Of a stretch of 33,551 bases of DNA, positions 32,838 through 33,551 are shown one piece after another. The position numbers and the translations under genes are program-made. Source of the stretch: JBAVQS01 sp049694275. GTDB taxonomy: Bacteria > Chloroflexota > Anaerolineae > UBA4142 > SHND01. Position 1 is the stretch's first letter. Each line of letters opens with the position of its first letter. The notes beneath the pieces were generated by a model that was not told where the DNA came from, did no database searches, and worked only from the letters and a program-made list of their open reading frames with translations. The stretch covers positions 1 through 33,551 of the forward strand of contig JBAVQS010000301.1 of NCBI GenBank assembly GCA_049694275.1, in the 5' to 3' direction.

Positions 32838-32891
32838 ACCCCCCGGCCCCCTCTCCCGAAGGCTGTCTTTCTTCGGGAGAGGGGGAGGAAA
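32838..32891. repeat. Palindromic interspersed repeat, copy 1
   Basis: Core arms CCCCCTCTCCCGAAG (32847-32861) and CTTCGGGAGAGGGGG (32871-32885) form a perfect 15-bp stem with a 9-nt loop, preceded by the CCTCACCCCC lead shared with the other copies. It stands in the gap between the Smr and DUF559 genes. Confidence 0.85.
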
Positions 32892-32960
32892 AAGCAAGGC
32901 TCATGGGAAGAGAAAGCGCAAGAGAAAAAGTAAAGCTCATGCGGAGAGAAAGCGCGGAAA
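32889..32960. repeat. Two imperfect 36-bp tandem units
   Basis: The segment around GCTCATG at 32899 recurs at 32935 with a 36-bp period; both units carry AGAGAAAGCGC. The two units fill the space between palindromic repeat copies 1 and 2 and have no coding content. Confidence 0.55.
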
Positions 32961-32975
32961 CAGGACGCCCTTGTT

Positions 32976-33030
32976 CCCCCTCTCCTGTGCGCAACTGCAT
33001 GCGCACAGGAGAGGGGGTCAGGGGGTGAGG
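32976..33030. repeat. Palindromic interspersed repeat, copy 2
   Basis: Perfect 17-bp arms CCCCCTCTCCTGTGCGC (32976-32992) and GCGCACAGGAGAGGGGG (33001-33017) have an 8-nt loop and are followed by the GGGGGTGAGG tail. It sits 13 nt upstream of the DUF559 start codon. The tip of the stem differs from copy 1 yet still pairs perfectly. Confidence 0.88.
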
Positions 33031-33043
33031 CAGGAGCGCTAAC

Positions 33044-33439
33044 ATGCCAAGAAATACTCGCGGTAAAACCTCTGCGCCTATCGTCCGGCTTGCGCGCGGG
33101 CAGCGGCATGAGCCCACTCCCGCCGAAGAGCGGTTGTGGAGCGGACTGCGAGGCCGGCGGCTCGGCGGGCTGAAATTCCGTCGCCAGCATCCATACGGTC
33201 GCTTTATACTTGACGCCTATTGTGTGGAGCACAAACTGGTGGTCGAAGTGGATGGTGCGGTCCATGACGATCCCGACCAGGCGGCCTATGACTGTGCAAG
33301 GACCGAATGCCTGCTGGCGGATGGCATCCGCGTCATCCGATTCAAGAATCGCGAGGTCATGGACAACCTTGATAAGGTCTTGCAAGAAATACGGGAGGCT
33401 GCGTTGGGCGCGGCCTCACCCCCGGGCCCCCTCTCCTGA
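33044..33439 (+). CDS. DUF559-family Vsr-like putative endonuclease
   Basis: This 131-residue protein of the PD-(D/E)XK superfamily has HEPTPAEERLWSGLRGRRL, then KFRRQHPYGRFILDAYC and KLVVEVDGAVHDD with the D...ExD active-site pair, and a final IRVIRFKNREVMDNL helix. The family is related to Vsr nucleases and is often an orphan gene. Its last nine residues (AASPPGPLS) and the stop codon are encoded by the downstream palindromic repeat. The start at 33044 follows repeat copy 2 closely; an upstream AGGAG is about 9 nt away. Biological role unknown; the repeat association suggests a link to repeat mobility or recombination (inference). Confidence 0.88.
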   Translation: MPRNTRGKTSAPIVRLARGQRHEPTPAEERLWSGLRGRRLGGLKFRRQHPYGRFILDAYCVEHKLVVEVDGAVHDDPDQAAYDCARTECLLADGIRVIRFKNREVMDNLDKVLQEIREAALGAASPPGPLS

Positions 33440-33469
33440 CCAAAGTGCATTGGTCAGGAGAGGGGGAGG
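33414..33469. repeat. Palindromic interspersed repeat, copy 3
   Basis: Perfect 17-bp arms CCCCCTCTCCTGACCAA (33427-33443) and TTGGTCAGGAGAGGGGG (33450-33466) have a 6-nt loop and a leading CCTCACCCCCGGG. The left arm encodes the C-terminus and stop of the DUF559 protein. The remaining sequence to the window end holds no gene. Confidence 0.88.
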
Positions 33470-33551
33470 CAGGCCAGCGCTCTGCCCACCCCATTCGCGA
33501 AAGCAACAAATGTTACCTTTTTACTTTCCCGCCTGCACAAGCAGTATGCGT

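Noticed and set aside
32786..33385. Long minus-strand frame across the repeats and the DUF559 gene
   Set aside because: It is a shadow of the DUF559 gene and of the palindromes and has no domain-like segments.
32838..33469. CRISPR array
   Set aside because: The three repeats are palindromes with variable tips and irregular spacing, without uniform spacers or cas genes.

Overview
The window is 33.5 kb of bacterial chromosome. Most of it is GC-rich with dense, codon-biased genes; about 23.3-30.4 kb is clearly more AT-rich. The lineage cannot be fixed from sequence alone. The large cyclase/ATPase/TPR regulator, the orphan DUF559 nuclease beside palindromic repeats, the VapBC-type pair and the acyl-CoA gene set together suggest an environmental Chloroflexota-like bacterium (inference).

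Region 1 (426-15357, minus strand) is a run of 15 tightly packed genes, many with 4-nt ATGA/GTGA overlaps. It reads as one catabolic operon for a carboxylic acid with a bulky or branched skeleton: two AMP-forming CoA ligases, two acyl-CoA dehydrogenases, a MaoC-type hydratase, a DUF35 protein beside a thiolase-fold protein lacking the usual Cys (the hydratase/aldolase pattern known from steroid side-chain degradation), a TetR regulator, an SDR, a DUF1295 membrane protein, a phytoene-desaturase-like flavoprotein, an HpaB-family flavoprotein, a hot-dog thioesterase, a nitronate-monooxygenase-family flavoprotein and a YCII-like protein. A TTGACA/TATTAT promoter overlapped by an inverted repeat sits at the head and a strong hairpin lies past the end.

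Region 2 (15524-22917) is mixed. It holds a PIN-toxin/Phd-antitoxin pair with a readable promoter and an 18-bp palindromic operator; a small general-stress-like protein coupled to a secreted HNH-type lipoprotein; a PfkB sugar kinase divergent from a 961-residue cyclase-domain/ATPase/TPR regulator; a small membrane protein; and a GNAT acetyltransferase gene cut in two by a 94-bp element with 16-bp perfect inverted ends.

Region 3 (about 23250-30400) is an AT-rich defence-type island. It begins just after an MNT-type nucleotidyltransferase whose usual HEPN partner is missing. Reading along the minus strand, the genes are an XRE regulator with its own operator, a Vsr endonuclease, a C5 cytosine methyltransferase with a roughly 200-residue C-terminal extension, a ParB/Srx-fold protein, an SNF2-type helicase and a DUF3883 putative nuclease. 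The genes abut or overlap and form one operon. I do not recognise this combination as a named system and consider it the best candidate for something undescribed.

Region 4 (30441-33551) returns to high GC: a small ORF ending in a terminator, an AHSA1/SRPBCC protein, a triple zinc-ribbon protein, an Smr-domain protein, and a DUF559 nuclease gene set between copies of a long palindromic repeat, with its stop codon inside one copy.
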